Assembly (NCBI GenBank): GCA_044228285.1
Contig: JBGAVD010000002.1
Span: 62,001 to 126,000 of the forward strand
From: JBBATK01 sp044228285
GTDB taxonomy: Bacteria > Bacteroidota > Ignavibacteria > Kapaibacteriales > NICIL-2
Direction of reading: 5' to 3'
Length of the DNA stretch: 64,000 nt
The position numbers and the translations under genes are program-made. Of this stretch, positions 1 to 7,476 are shown piece by piece (position 1 is the stretch's first letter; each line of letters starts with the position of its first letter). The notes under the pieces are model-generated. The model made no database searches, was not told where the DNA came from, and saw only the letters and a program-made list of their open reading frames with translations.

Positions 1-542
1 ACGGCGAGTATCGTTACATCTTGGCACCAAACGGTTTGAAAGTTGGCGCTACGATTATTACAAGCGCGACAGCAGATCTGAAAGATGGAAACTGTATGCC
101 ATTAAGTAAGATTCCTCCAGGATTGTTCATTCACAACATTGAGTTGAAGCCAGGCAAGGGTGGACAAATGGTCCGTTCCGCTGGAATGTCGGCTCAGATG
201 GTTGGGAATGAGGGCAAATATGCTCAAGTAAAGCTTCCTTCTGGTGAGATTCGCATGGTTCTTTCGAATTGCTACGCTACACTTGGTACCGTTGGTAATT
301 CAGATCACGAGAACATTCTTCATGGTAAAGCAGGCCGCAAGCGTTGGATGGGCGTACGTCCACAAACCCGCGGTATTGCGATGAATCCAATCGATCACCC
401 GAACGGTGGTGGTGAAGGTCGCTCCAAGTCGGGTGGAGGTCGTAAGCACTTACGTTCACCATGGGGTCAGTTATCGAAGGGATTGAAGACCCGTAAGCGC
501 AAGAAAGCTTCAACCAAGCTGATCATTCGTAAGAGAAAATAA
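1..542 (+). CDS. rplB: 50S ribosomal protein L2, 3' part
   Basis: The gene enters from the left edge; the reading frame is open from base 3. About 180 C-terminal residues are visible. L2 is a core 23S-binding protein needed for subunit association and peptidyl transferase activity. The segment starts with the conserved YILAPNGLKVG block and contains the universally conserved GGGEGR stretch carrying the functionally important His (NPIDHPNGGGEGR), followed by a basic tail. It is followed 32 bases later by rpsS, the usual S10-operon order. Identity is certain; the true start lies outside the window. Confidence 0.98.
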   Translation, partial: GEYRYILAPNGLKVGATIITSATADLKDGNCMPLSKIPPGLFIHNIELKPGKGGQMVRSAGMSAQMVGNEGKYAQVKLPSGEIRMVLSNCYATLGTVGNSDHENILHGKAGRKRWMGVRPQTRGIAMNPIDHPNGGGEGRSKSGGGRKHLRSPWGQLSKGLKTRKRKKASTKLIIRKRK

Positions 543-574
543 AAACTGAGAATACATTCTAGGAATACGACACT

Positions 575-844
575 ATGCCTCGTTCACTGAAAAAAGGTGC
601 TTTTATTTATTACAAGCTCCAAAAGAAAGTTGATACGTTAAATGATGCGGGCAAAAAGCAGGTAATCAAGACCTGGAGCAGAGCATCGACGATCACACCG
701 GAGTTTGTTGGACACACATTTGCCGTTCACAATGGGAACAAGTTCATCCCTGTGTACGTGACGGAAAACATGGTAGGACACAAGCTTGGTGAATTTTCGC
801 CAACACGTACCTTCCGTGGACACTCCGGCAACCGTAAAGATTAA
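575..844 (+). CDS. rpsS: 30S ribosomal protein S19
   Basis: This 89-residue protein begins MPRSLKKGAFI and contains GHTFAVHNGNKFIPVYV and MVGHKLGEFSPTRTFRGH, the standard S19 signature. S19 sits in the 30S head, pairs with S13 and contacts the A-site tRNA region. Length is typical for the family. The ATG start is the only reasonable one. It lies between rplB and rplV in the usual order. Confidence 0.98.
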   Translation: MPRSLKKGAFIYYKLQKKVDTLNDAGKKQVIKTWSRASTITPEFVGHTFAVHNGNKFIPVYVTENMVGHKLGEFSPTRTFRGHSGNRKD

Positions 845-893
845 GGCGCATTGAGGTAGTAGTAGCAGAGTAGACATTCAAAACGGAATTACC

Positions 894-1232
894 ATGGAAT
901 CAAAAGCAATAGCAAGACACGTACCGACTTCACCTCGCAAAATGCGTTTGGTGATTGACACCATCCGTGGCAAGTCGGCAGCGGAAGCACTTACCATTTT
1001 GCGCTTTTCACCAAAGATGGCGTCGAAAGTGGCAGAAATGACCTTGCGTTCAGCAATCTCAAATTTGCGCAACAATGGTGGTGGCTATAAAGAAGAAAAT
1101 ATGATTGTTAAGTCCGTGTTTGTTGATCAGGGCAAAACGCTCAAGCGTATTTCGCCCGCACCAATGGGTCGAGCTTACAAGATCAAAAAACGTTCGCATC
1201 ATTTAACGATCGTTGTCTCAACTAACGACTAA
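894..1232 (+). CDS. rplV: 50S ribosomal protein L22
   Basis: This 112-residue protein has the L22 core (RHVPTSPRKMRLVIDTIRGK, ALTILRFSPKMASKVAEM) and the C-terminal beta-hairpin region (RISPAPMGRAYKIKKRSHHLTIVV) that lines the exit tunnel and is the place of macrolide-resistance changes in other bacteria. Length is normal. It lies 49 bases after rpsS, and rpsC begins within a few bases of its stop. Confidence 0.97.
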   Translation: MESKAIARHVPTSPRKMRLVIDTIRGKSAAEALTILRFSPKMASKVAEMTLRSAISNLRNNGGGYKEENMIVKSVFVDQGKTLKRISPAPMGRAYKIKKRSHHLTIVVSTND

Positions 1233-1247
1233 TTGCAGGGAGTACTC

Positions 1248-1898
1248 TTGGGTCAGAAAACAAATCCGATTGGTCTTCGCCTTGGTATTATCAAAGGCTG
1301 GGATGCAAACTGGTTCGAGCCAAACAGCATGGCTGATAAGATTGCTGAGGACATGAAAGTCCGTTCCTATATCAAGACACGTCTGAAAAAGGCTGGTGTA
1401 GCTCGTGTGATTGTTGAGCGTACTGCGAAGCAAATCCGCATTACTATACATACATCACGTCCAGGTGTCATCATTGGTCGTTCAGGGAAAGATATTTCTC
1501 AGCTTGAAGAGGAAATGCGCAAGCTGACGACAAAAGATGTCAAGATCCTGATTCATGAGATCAAGAGACCTGAGCTCGATGCGCAGCTTGTTGCTGATAA
1601 CATTGCGTCGCAGTTGGAAGGCCGTATCGCTTTTCGTCGCGCAATGAAGCAAGCAGTTGCAGCAGCAACGCGTCTTGGTGCTGAAGGAATTCGTGTGATG
1701 TGTGCAGGCCGCCTTGGTGGCGCTGATATGTCCAGAACAGAGCAGTATAAAGAAGGTCGCGTGCCTTTGCACACACTTCGTGCAGATATTGACTACGGAA
1801 CATCAACTGCGCATACTGTGTATGGTGCAATTGGTGTGAAGGTTTGGATCTGTAAGGGTGAAGTGATTGGCAAGCCGCAAACACAGGATAAAGAGTAA
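1248..1898 (+). CDS. rpsC: 30S ribosomal protein S3, TTG start
   Basis: The 216-residue protein starts GQKTNPIGLRLGI after the initiator, as S3 always does. The start is TTG at 1248: it is preceded by an AGGGAG ribosome-binding site five bases upstream, and no ATG is available. A further in-frame TTG at 1233 overlaps the rplV stop and would add five non-conserved residues. The KH domain GxxG (IIGRSGKDISQLEE) and the C-terminal S3 domain (RLGGADMSRTEQYKEGRVPLHTLRA) are both intact. S3 lines the mRNA entry channel. Confidence 0.97.
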   Translation: MGQKTNPIGLRLGIIKGWDANWFEPNSMADKIAEDMKVRSYIKTRLKKAGVARVIVERTAKQIRITIHTSRPGVIIGRSGKDISQLEEEMRKLTTKDVKILIHEIKRPELDAQLVADNIASQLEGRIAFRRAMKQAVAAATRLGAEGIRVMCAGRLGGADMSRTEQYKEGRVPLHTLRADIDYGTSTAHTVYGAIGVKVWICKGEVIGKPQTQDKE

Positions 1899-1932
1899 GA
1901 TTTACGAAGCATAGAAATTGCAAGGGTAGATT

Positions 1933-2355
1933 ATGTTATTACCAAAGAGAGTAAAGCACAGAAAAACACAGCGAGGTCGTCGTTGCGGCAAGGCTATTCG
2001 TGGATCACAGGTAGCATTTGGCTCCTTTGGTTTGAAGGCTCTGGAAGCAGCGTGGATCACCAATCGTCAGATTGAGGCCGCACGTATTGCTATTAATCGT
2101 TATCTCAAGCGTGATGGTAAAGTATGGATTCGGATTTTTCCTGATAAACCATACACCAAGAAGCCAGCGGAAGTCCGAATGGGTTCCGGTAAGGGTAATC
2201 CAGAAGGCTGGGTATCAGTAGTGAGACCAGGTCGCATCATGTTCGAAGTGGACGGTGTGTCCAAGGAAGCAGCAATGGAAGCTATGCGATTAGCTGCCCA
2301 CAAGCTCCCAATCAAAACAAAATTTGTGTCACGCATTGACTTGGTGGAAGTATGA
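1933..2355 (+). CDS. rplP: 50S ribosomal protein L16
   Basis: This 140-residue protein begins MLLPKRVKHRKTQRGR and has the L16 motifs AFGSFGLKALEAAWITNRQIEAAR and KPAEVRMGSGKGNPEGWVSVV. The Arg in RMGSGKG lies where L16 is hydroxylated by YcfD in E. coli. L16 organises the A-site region of the 50S subunit. The stop overlaps the rpmC start by four bases (ATGA), indicating translational coupling. Confidence 0.98.
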   Translation: MLLPKRVKHRKTQRGRRCGKAIRGSQVAFGSFGLKALEAAWITNRQIEAARIAINRYLKRDGKVWIRIFPDKPYTKKPAEVRMGSGKGNPEGWVSVVRPGRIMFEVDGVSKEAAMEAMRLAAHKLPIKTKFVSRIDLVEV

Positions 2356-2564
2356 AGCAGCGAAAATCAAAAGACTTACGTGACCTCAACGACAAAGAGT
2401 TGATGGCCACAATGAAAGAAGCTCAGGAGACGTTTGCGAAGCAACGCTTTCAACATGCCCTGAAGCAATTGCAGGACACTGCGTATTTGCGAATCTTGAA
2501 AAAGGATATCGTACGTATGAAGAGCATAATGCACGAACGTAAACTGGAATCACAGAAGAACTGA
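2352..2564 (+). CDS. rpmC: 50S ribosomal protein L29
   Basis: This 70-residue protein is predicted almost entirely helical, with the L29 pattern KDLRDLNDKELMATMKEAQ and AYLRILKKDIVRMKSIMHER. L29 sits at the tunnel exit and forms part of the docking site for trigger factor and SRP. The start overlaps rplP by four bases, and rpsQ follows two bases after the stop. Confidence 0.96.
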   Translation: MKQRKSKDLRDLNDKELMATMKEAQETFAKQRFQHALKQLQDTAYLRILKKDIVRMKSIMHERKLESQKN

Positions 2565-2566
2565 TC

Positions 2567-2860
2567 ATGGATACATCACAACAGATAAGCGAACAAAGTC
2601 CTGCGCAATCCACCAAGGGAAAGAAAATCCGCCAGGGCAAAGTAGTGAGCAACAAGATGCAGAAATCCATCGTGGTAGCCGTTGAGCGCCAGGTGATGCA
2701 CCCCTTGTATAAGAAGTACTTTCGTCTAACGAAGAAGTTTATGGCTCATGACGAAAGCAATGAGTGCCAAATTGGCGATGTAGTACGCATCATTGAGTCA
2801 CGTCCGCTGAGTGCTCGCAAGCGTTGGACATTACTTGAAATTGTTGAACGTGCGCAGTAA
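2567..2860 (+). CDS. rpsQ: 30S ribosomal protein S17
   Basis: The 97-residue protein contains the S17 OB-fold: KIRQGKVVSNKMQKSIVVAVER, HPLYKKYFRLTKKFMAHDE, GDVVRIIESRPLSARKRW. S17 is a primary 16S-binding protein. About 18 Gln/Ser-rich residues precede the conserved domain, so the protein is a little longer than the usual 80-90; the ATG two bases after rpmC is nevertheless the natural start for this packed operon. Confidence 0.96.
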   Translation: MDTSQQISEQSPAQSTKGKKIRQGKVVSNKMQKSIVVAVERQVMHPLYKKYFRLTKKFMAHDESNECQIGDVVRIIESRPLSARKRWTLLEIVERAQ

Positions 2861-2910
2861 GAGTGCTCCCGTGAATATTTTGAACATCATTATTTTGTGA
2901 GAGGTCGGAC

Positions 2911-3279
2911 ATGATACAAGAAGAAACAAATCTCATTGTCGCTGATAATTCAGGAGCCCGTAAAGTTCGCTGCATTCGTATCCTTGGTGGCCATGAGCGT
3001 CGCTACGCATCGGTTGGCGATATCGTCGTTGTCTCTGTAAAGCAAGCACTGCCTAATGGCGCTGTGAAAAAGGGCGAAGTCTGTAAGGCTGTTATCGTTC
3101 GCACAAAGAAGGAGATTGGGCGCAAAGATGGATCGTATATCCGCTTTGACGAGAATGCCGCTGTGATTTTGAATAACCAAGGCGAACCACGTGGAACCCG
3201 TATCTTCGGACCCGTAGCTCGTGAACTTCGCGAACGTAATTTCATGAAAATCGTTTCGTTGGCACCAGAAGTTATCTAA
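2911..3279 (+). CDS. rplN: 50S ribosomal protein L14
   Basis: This 122-residue protein starts MIQEETNLIVADNSGARKVRCIRILGG and ends RELRERNFMKIVSLAPEVI, matching L14 end to end. L14 forms an intersubunit bridge and is the binding place of the silencing factor RsfS. Length is exactly typical. It is separated from rpsQ by 50 bases. Confidence 0.98.
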   Translation: MIQEETNLIVADNSGARKVRCIRILGGHERRYASVGDIVVVSVKQALPNGAVKKGEVCKAVIVRTKKEIGRKDGSYIRFDENAAVILNNQGEPRGTRIFGPVARELRERNFMKIVSLAPEVI

Positions 3280-3338
3280 GCTTCGTCCGCACTCGGTTAC
3301 TATCAGCCAGACATAAAGATTAATTGATAAGAATTCCT

Positions 3339-3596
3339 ATGAAACTGCAGATCAAAAAAGGCGATATGGTGAAAGTCATTGCAGGAAACGACAAGCAAAA
3401 GACTGGTCGCGTCCTGGAAGTTGATAGCACAAAAATGCGTGTCCTCGTGGAAGGCATCAACATTCGCAAGAAACACTCACGTCCAACACAAACGAATCCA
3501 AATGGTGGAATCATTTCAAAGGAAATGCCTATTCACTATTCGAATGTGATGTTGATGGTTGGCGGCGAAGCTGTCCGCAAGCGTGAGTCTAAGTAA
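3339..3596 (+). CDS. rplX: 50S ribosomal protein L24
   Basis: The 85-residue product has the N-terminal KOW motif (KKGDMVKVIAGNDKQKTGRVLEV), then NIRKKHSRPTQTNPNGGIISKEMPIHYSNV. L24 is an assembly initiator on 23S domain I. It is shorter than the roughly 100 residues common in other bacteria, missing most of the C-terminal extension. The ATG at 3339 is preferred over an in-frame TTG at 3324 because the conserved MKLQIKKGD start begins there. Confidence 0.95.
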   Translation: MKLQIKKGDMVKVIAGNDKQKTGRVLEVDSTKMRVLVEGINIRKKHSRPTQTNPNGGIISKEMPIHYSNVMLMVGGEAVRKRESK

Positions 3597-3636
3597 ATAA
3601 CTGTGAATTAATAACGGTAGTATCCGCGATACAATC

Positions 3637-4260
3637 ATGGCAAAGCAAGTTGTAAAGAAGTTAGATTTCAAACCAGAAGGTGCACGTCAGGCAGAAGATT
3701 CCAATGAGAACCTGACCCCACGCCTTGCCTCGTTCTACAAAGAGCAGGTAGTACCAGCACTCATGAAGAAGTTCCAATACACTTCAGTCATGCAGGTTCC
3801 TGTGCTTGAGAAGATCTGTATCAATATTGGTGCGGGTGCAGCAGCTCAGGATCAAAAGATCATCCAGAGCGCAATCAATGAGTTGGAATTGGTCTCAGGT
3901 CAACGTCCAGCTGTTGCGCGCGCTAAGAAATCTGTAGCGAATTTCAAGTTGCGCCAAGGACAACCAATCGGCGTATACGTAACTCTACGTCGTGCTCGTA
4001 TGTATGAGTTCCTTGACCGCTTCATTAATATCGCAGCTCCCCGTGTACGTGACTTCCGTGGATTCTCTGATAAGAGCTTCGATGGTCGTGGTAACTACAC
4101 ATTGGGTATCAAAGAGCAGATCATTTTCCCAGAAATCGATGTTGACAAGATCAACAAGATCTCAGGTATGGACATCACCTTCGTTACCTCGGCTCAAACC
4201 GATGAAGAAGCGACAGCACTGCTTCAAGAATTTGGTTTTCCTTTTACCCGTTCCAACTAA
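3637..4260 (+). CDS. rplE: 50S ribosomal protein L5
   Basis: This 207-residue protein carries the L5 core: YTSVMQVPVLEKICINIGAG, SGQRPAVARAKKSVANFKLR, GQPIGVYVTLRRARMYEFLDR, RVRDFRGFSDKSFDGRGNYT. L5 binds 5S rRNA and contacts P-site tRNA. The N-terminus is about 25 residues longer than the family norm (AKQVVKKLDFKPEGARQAED), a non-conserved basic/acidic extension. rpsN follows after 24 bases. Confidence 0.97.
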   Translation: MAKQVVKKLDFKPEGARQAEDSNENLTPRLASFYKEQVVPALMKKFQYTSVMQVPVLEKICINIGAGAAAQDQKIIQSAINELELVSGQRPAVARAKKSVANFKLRQGQPIGVYVTLRRARMYEFLDRFINIAAPRVRDFRGFSDKSFDGRGNYTLGIKEQIIFPEIDVDKINKISGMDITFVTSAQTDEEATALLQEFGFPFTRSN

Positions 4261-4284
4261 GACTAACACTCAACAGAGAACTTT

Positions 4285-4554
4285 ATGGCTACCACAGCAG
4301 TTGTTGCACGCAATGATAAACGCAAACGCCTAGTTGAGAAGTACGCTGCTCAACGCGCTGCCCTAAAAGCAGCTGGCGACGCTGAAGGATTGCAGAAACT
4401 CCCACGTAACTCCATGCCGACACGCGTACGCAATCGTTGCGTATTGACAGGCCGTGGACGTGGTGTATACAGAAAATATGGCCTTTGCCGTAACAAACTC
4501 CGCGAATTGGCCCTTGAAGGCAAGATACCAGGAGTTCGTAAGGCAAGCTGGTAA
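4285..4554 (+). CDS. rpsN: 30S ribosomal protein S14, long zinc-free type
   Basis: The 89-residue product is the long C-minus form of S14: it has NRCVLTGRGRGVYRKYGLCRNKLRELA and ends IPGVRKASW, but has only two Cys and no paired CxxC knuckles, so it should not bind structural zinc. S14 is a late-assembling protein of the 30S head. It is the last gene before an intrinsic terminator at 4575-4610 that interrupts the operon. Confidence 0.97.
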   Translation: MATTAVVARNDKRKRLVEKYAAQRAALKAAGDAEGLQKLPRNSMPTRVRNRCVLTGRGRGVYRKYGLCRNKLRELALEGKIPGVRKASW

Positions 4555-4574
4555 GTACATGCAGAAGAGTCGAG

Positions 4575-4610
4575 AAGGTCTATTCCGGCATCCCTGAATA
4601 GACCTTTTTT
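4575..4610 (+). terminator. Intrinsic terminator between rpsN and rpsH
   Basis: A perfect 11-bp stem AAGGTCTATTC / GAATAGACCTT with a 10-base loop (4586-4595) runs straight into TTTTTT. It lies 20 bases after the rpsN stop and has all parts of a Rho-independent terminator. Finding one in the middle of the spc operon is unusual; it may be partial (attenuating) or complete, with a separate promoter serving rpsH onward. Confidence 0.8.
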
Positions 4611-4618
4611 CACTTTTC

Positions 4619-4651
4619 TTGCAAGCGGAACAAAAAATATTCTTATATTTG
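4619..4651 (+). promoter_or_regulatory. Candidate promoter of rpsH-rplQ section
   Basis: Directly after the terminator, TTG at 4619-4621 and TATATTTG at 4644-4651 fit the Bacteroidota-type promoter (TTG, then TAnnTTTG about 20 bases on). Transcription from here would give a leader of about 130 bases. The match is by eye, and the use of this consensus by this organism is an inference. Confidence 0.45.
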
Positions 4652-4690
4652 TTGTTCTCGATACAATCTATCTAGAAAGTTCAAACTATA

Positions 4691-4747
4691 TCGGTACGTC
4701 GAATAAACGTGGTGTTCGATACGACCGATAGGCAAGCCTCAGGCTTG
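4691..4747 (+). promoter_or_regulatory. Two stem-loops in the rpsH leader
   Basis: The 180-base interval before rpsH holds two hairpins. The first, 4691-4728, pairs TCGGT/ACCGA, CGT/ACG and CGAA/TTCG around a bulged A (4696) and a bulged AT (4719-4720). The second, 4733-4747, is CAAGCC-TCA-GGCTTG. Bulged helices upstream of rpsH recall S8-binding autoregulatory sites of spc operons in enterobacteria, but no detailed S8-site match was established; function is inferred. Confidence 0.45.
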
Positions 4748-4789
4748 TGTTAGTAGAGTCCACGGAATACCATACTTGAACTTCGAACC

Positions 4790-5185
4790 ATGCCTGTAAC
4801 CGATACCATCGGCGATTTCCTCACCCGTGTGCGAAATGGTCAGCGTGCCAAGCACAAAACAGTTGACTCACCGGCTTCAAAGATGAAGGAAGCCATTGCA
4901 TCCATCCTCAAAGAGCAAGGATACATCACGGATTACGAACGTGTGAACGACGGCGTTCAGGGCACGTTGCGTGTGAAGTTGCGTTACTATAATGGTGCGC
5001 CAGCTATTCGTGAGATCAAGCGTATCAGCCGTCCTGGTATTCGTAAGTACTCAGGTGCGGATGATATTCCCCGTGTATACAATGGTCTTGGAATTGCAAT
5101 CGTTTCAACCTCTCATGGGTTGATGACCGACAAGCAAGCCCGTCTTAAGAACGTCGGCGGTGAAGTTTTGTGTACCGTTTGGTAA
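4790..5185 (+). CDS. rpsH: 30S ribosomal protein S8
   Basis: This 131-residue protein begins PVTDTIGDFLTRVRNGQRAKH and ends with the S8 signature (GLGIAIVSTSHGLMTDKQARL, GGEVLCTVW). S8 binds helix 21 of 16S rRNA and is the autogenous translational repressor of the spc operon in E. coli. Here it is the first gene after an internal terminator, promoter-like motif and structured leader, an apt position for its own regulator. Confidence 0.98.
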   Translation: MPVTDTIGDFLTRVRNGQRAKHKTVDSPASKMKEAIASILKEQGYITDYERVNDGVQGTLRVKLRYYNGAPAIREIKRISRPGIRKYSGADDIPRVYNGLGIAIVSTSHGLMTDKQARLKNVGGEVLCTVW

Positions 5186-5222
5186 TAATTGTTTTTCAAT
5201 CTGAATCATTGTCTGAAGAGCT

Positions 5223-5762
5223 ATGTCACGAGTAGGAAAAAAAATTCTCGCTATACCCAGTGGTGTTCAGTTTTCTGAAAACAAGGGACTAGTGAAGGTC
5301 AAAGGACCCAAAGGCGAACTCTCGTTTGAGATGCCATCTACCATCCGTTGTGAGAAAGACGGTAGCACCCTTACTTTTCATCGCGACAGCGATGATAAGA
5401 AGATTCGTTCCTTGCATGGGATGACACGTGCTGCAGTAGCCAACATGGTTGAGGGAGTATCGAATGGTTTTTCACGCAACATGGCTGTTGTGGGTGTAGG
5501 TTTTAAAGTTGAAGTGAAGAGCAAGCGACTGATTATGTCGGTTGGTTTTTCGCATCCAGTAATGGTTATTCCACCAGATGGAATTGAGTTTGTCACAACT
5601 TCGGCAACACAGTTTGCTGTAAAGGGTCACGACAAGCAACTCGTTGGTGAGATTGCAGCGAAGATTCGCGCTGTACGTCCACCTGAGCCTTACAAGGGCA
5701 AGGGTGTTCAGTATGAAGGTGAATACATCCGTCGCAAGGCTGGTAAGGCTGCTGGTAAGTAA
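5223..5762 (+). CDS. rplF: 50S ribosomal protein L6
   Basis: The 179-residue protein has the two tandem L6 domains: MSRVGKKILAIPSGVQ, VKGPKGELSF, and in the second half the signature PEPYKGKGVQYEGEYIRRKAGKAAGK. L6 lies near the factor-binding site of the 50S subunit. Length is typical. It is followed by a 137-base gap that can pair AGCTTTTG (5819-5826) with CAAAAGCT (5854-5861) ahead of rplR. Confidence 0.97.
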   Translation: MSRVGKKILAIPSGVQFSENKGLVKVKGPKGELSFEMPSTIRCEKDGSTLTFHRDSDDKKIRSLHGMTRAAVANMVEGVSNGFSRNMAVVGVGFKVEVKSKRLIMSVGFSHPVMVIPPDGIEFVTTSATQFAVKGHDKQLVGEIAAKIRAVRPPEPYKGKGVQYEGEYIRRKAGKAAGK

Positions 5763-5899
5763 GCTAGGATTGCAGCGAGAATCGTACACTAGCGTAGGTT
5801 CTGAGTGCTGTTATTTTGAGCTTTTGCCTGAATGCAGTTTCTGATGGAATAAACAAAAGCTTCGTATAAGTGCAATAGAAACAGGATTGTCATAGTATT

Positions 5900-6259
5900 A
5901 TGAGTCATCAAAACAAAAATGTTCGTCGAGCTCGTAGAGCTAAGGGTATTCGCAAGAATATTCATGGAAGTTCTGCTCGCCCTCGTCTCAGTATCTTTCG
6001 TTCTCTGAAGCATATTTATGCTCAGATCATCGATGATGATACTAGAACAACCTTGGCTGCCGCTTCTTCCTTAGATAAGGACTTGAAGGGTGTAGCTGCA
6101 AAGAAGTCCGATATGAGCAAATCAGTTGGTGAATTGCTCGCGAAGCGCGCTCTTTCCGCTAAGGTGGAAGAAGTTGCTTTCGATCGTAATGGCTTCTTGT
6201 ATCACGGTCGCGTAAAGGCTCTGGCTGAAGGAGCTCGTGAAGGTGGATTGAAGTTCTAG
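5900..6259 (+). CDS. rplR: 50S ribosomal protein L18
   Basis: This 119-residue protein shows the L18 pattern: basic N-terminus RRARRAKGIRKNIHGSSARPR, LSIFRSLKHIYAQIIDDDT, TLAAASSLDKDL, and C-terminal VAFDRNGFLYHGRVKALAEGAREGGLKF. L18 delivers 5S rRNA to the 50S subunit together with L5. Length is typical. Confidence 0.97.
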   Translation: MSHQNKNVRRARRAKGIRKNIHGSSARPRLSIFRSLKHIYAQIIDDDTRTTLAAASSLDKDLKGVAAKKSDMSKSVGELLAKRALSAKVEEVAFDRNGFLYHGRVKALAEGAREGGLKF

Positions 6260-6566
6260 TTCTGCTGTTCTATATAGAGACCATGCGTTTGACAGGTCTT
6301 TGTACACAAGATCGGGAGAAATTCGGTAGCGCAGCGATAGAGTACTCGAGTAGACCAAAGCTCTTCCGCTGGATTGAGAATGCTACAGAAGCTATAGCGA
6401 GGAGTACAGTGGAACACACTTGTCGACTCGTTACAAATTGAAATCATTGAGTTAGTTGAAAGTTGCAGTTTGCGAATTGCCTTGCAATCATAACGCAGGT
6501 TGATAACGCAGGTTGATAAAGAATACAACACGAATACAACACGAATACAATAGTGTAGGAGCATTA
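6260..6566 (+). other. 307-base gap between rplR and rpsE
   Basis: In most bacteria this junction is a few bases long. No convincing gene is seen; an ATG-started frame at 6283-6441 (52 codons) has no recognisable features. The 3' end holds two adjacent short tandem repeats (6491-6516 and 6521-6550) directly ahead of the rpsE ribosome-binding site. The gap may carry a promoter or leader, but no clear one is identified. Confidence 0.6.
6491..6550. repeat. Two short tandem repeats before rpsE
   Basis: TAACGCAGGTTGA is present twice head-to-tail (6491-6516). It is followed almost at once by GAATACAACAC, present 2.7 times (6521-6531, 6532-6542, 6543-6550). The array stops seven bases before the AGGA of the rpsE ribosome-binding site (6557-6560). 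The units are 13 and 11 bases, neither a multiple of three. Confidence 0.9.
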
Positions 6567-7070
6567 GTGGCTAAGTATAAAATCTCAGAATTGAATTTGA
6601 AGGACAAGCTTGTCAACGTTGGTCGTACAGCCAAGGTTGTTAAGGGTGGCCGCCGTTTTAACTTTTCCGCAATTGTCGTTGTTGGCGATGGCCAAGGACA
6701 CATCGGTTCCGGTCTTGGTAAAGCGGGCGAAGTTGTTGACGCTGTGCAGAAGGCAACTGACGCTGCAAAGAAGTCAGTAATCCAGGTTCGCCTTCAAGGA
6801 ACAACGATTCCTCACGAGGTTTTTTCCAAGTATGGTTCAGCTAAGATTCTCTTGCGTCCTGCAGCACCGGGTACTGGCGTTATTGCTTCCGGTGGTGTTC
6901 GTGCGGTACTTGAATTGGCTGGCGTACAGGATGTATTGACCAAGTCATTGGGCTCTTCAAATCCACACAACATCGTGAAGGCTACCATTCAAGCGTTGGA
7001 GTATCTCGAAGATGCACAGACCGTTGCTTCGCGTCGTGGTATTTCGGTTGAAAAAGTTATTCGTGGATAG
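6567..7070 (+). CDS. rpsE: 30S ribosomal protein S5, GTG start
   Basis: The 167-residue protein has the S5 double-stranded RNA-binding domain (DKLVNVGRTAKVVKGGRRFNFSAIVVVGDG, GHIGSGLGKAGEVVDAVQKA) and C-terminal domain (LLRPAAPGTGVIASGGVRAVLELAG). S5 works in translational fidelity and mRNA helicase activity at the entry channel. The start is GTG at 6567, with AGGA at 6557-6560; the frame stays open further 5' through the tandem repeats, but that part is not S5-like. Confidence 0.96.
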   Translation: MAKYKISELNLKDKLVNVGRTAKVVKGGRRFNFSAIVVVGDGQGHIGSGLGKAGEVVDAVQKATDAAKKSVIQVRLQGTTIPHEVFSKYGSAKILLRPAAPGTGVIASGGVRAVLELAGVQDVLTKSLGSSNPHNIVKATIQALEYLEDAQTVASRRGISVEKVIRG

Positions 7071-7212
7071 TCTGCAGTTGTAGGACATTTGCATGAGATT
7101 CTGAGGCTATAGCTTCTCGTTTCATTGCAACTATCCTTGGCACTACAGAAATCCTGACGGTATCAGTGAGCAAAAGAATGCTACACTCTTAGGGAAAGCC
7201 AGAGAGGGAAGC

Positions 7213-7290
7213 GTGGAATCACAAAGTACGCCTGAAGAAGAAATAGAAGATTACAACGAAGAAGTTACTTACTGCTATGGCACAGATTAA
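7213..7290 (+). CDS. Possible 25-codon acidic leader peptide
   Basis: GTG at 7213, preceded by a purine-rich AGAGAGGGA, opens a 25-codon frame rich in Glu/Asp (VESQSTPEEEIEDYNEE...) that ends at 7290, overlapping the first 14 bases of rpmD in another frame. It could couple translation into rpmD, or be chance. There is no homology argument; the support is only the purine-rich site, composition and overlap. Confidence 0.2.
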   Translation: MESQSTPEEEIEDYNEEVTYCYGTD

Positions 7291-7462
7291 AATCACACAA
7301 ACGAAGAGCGTCATTGATCGCTTGGAGAAGCAAAAACGCACAATGAAGGCTTTGGGTTTGGGTCGCCCTAATTACACGGCAATCCATGAAAAGAACCCAC
7401 AGATTCTTGGAATGATCAATGTTGTCAAGCACCTGGTTAAAGTTGAAGAACTAAGCAAATAA
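7277..7462 (+). CDS. rpmD: 50S ribosomal protein L30
   Basis: This 61-residue protein (AQIKITQTKSVIDRLEKQKR, ALGLGRPNYTAIHEKNPQILGMINVVKHLV) fits the small bacterial L30. The gap before it (7071-7276, 206 bases) is unusually long and contains a possible short acidic reading frame at 7213-7290 that overlaps the rpmD start. rplO follows after 14 bases. Confidence 0.95.
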   Translation: MAQIKITQTKSVIDRLEKQKRTMKALGLGRPNYTAIHEKNPQILGMINVVKHLVKVEELSK

Positions 7463-7476
7463 GAGTTATTACGATT

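Noticed and set aside
5819..5861. AGCTTTTG/CAAAAGCT inverted repeat before rplR
   Set aside because: 8 bp with a 27-base loop in AT-rich sequence; could arise by chance and has no further support as a regulatory structure.
6283..6441. 52-codon ATG frame in the rplR-rpsE gap
   Set aside because: No clear ribosome-binding site or conserved pattern; probably chance.
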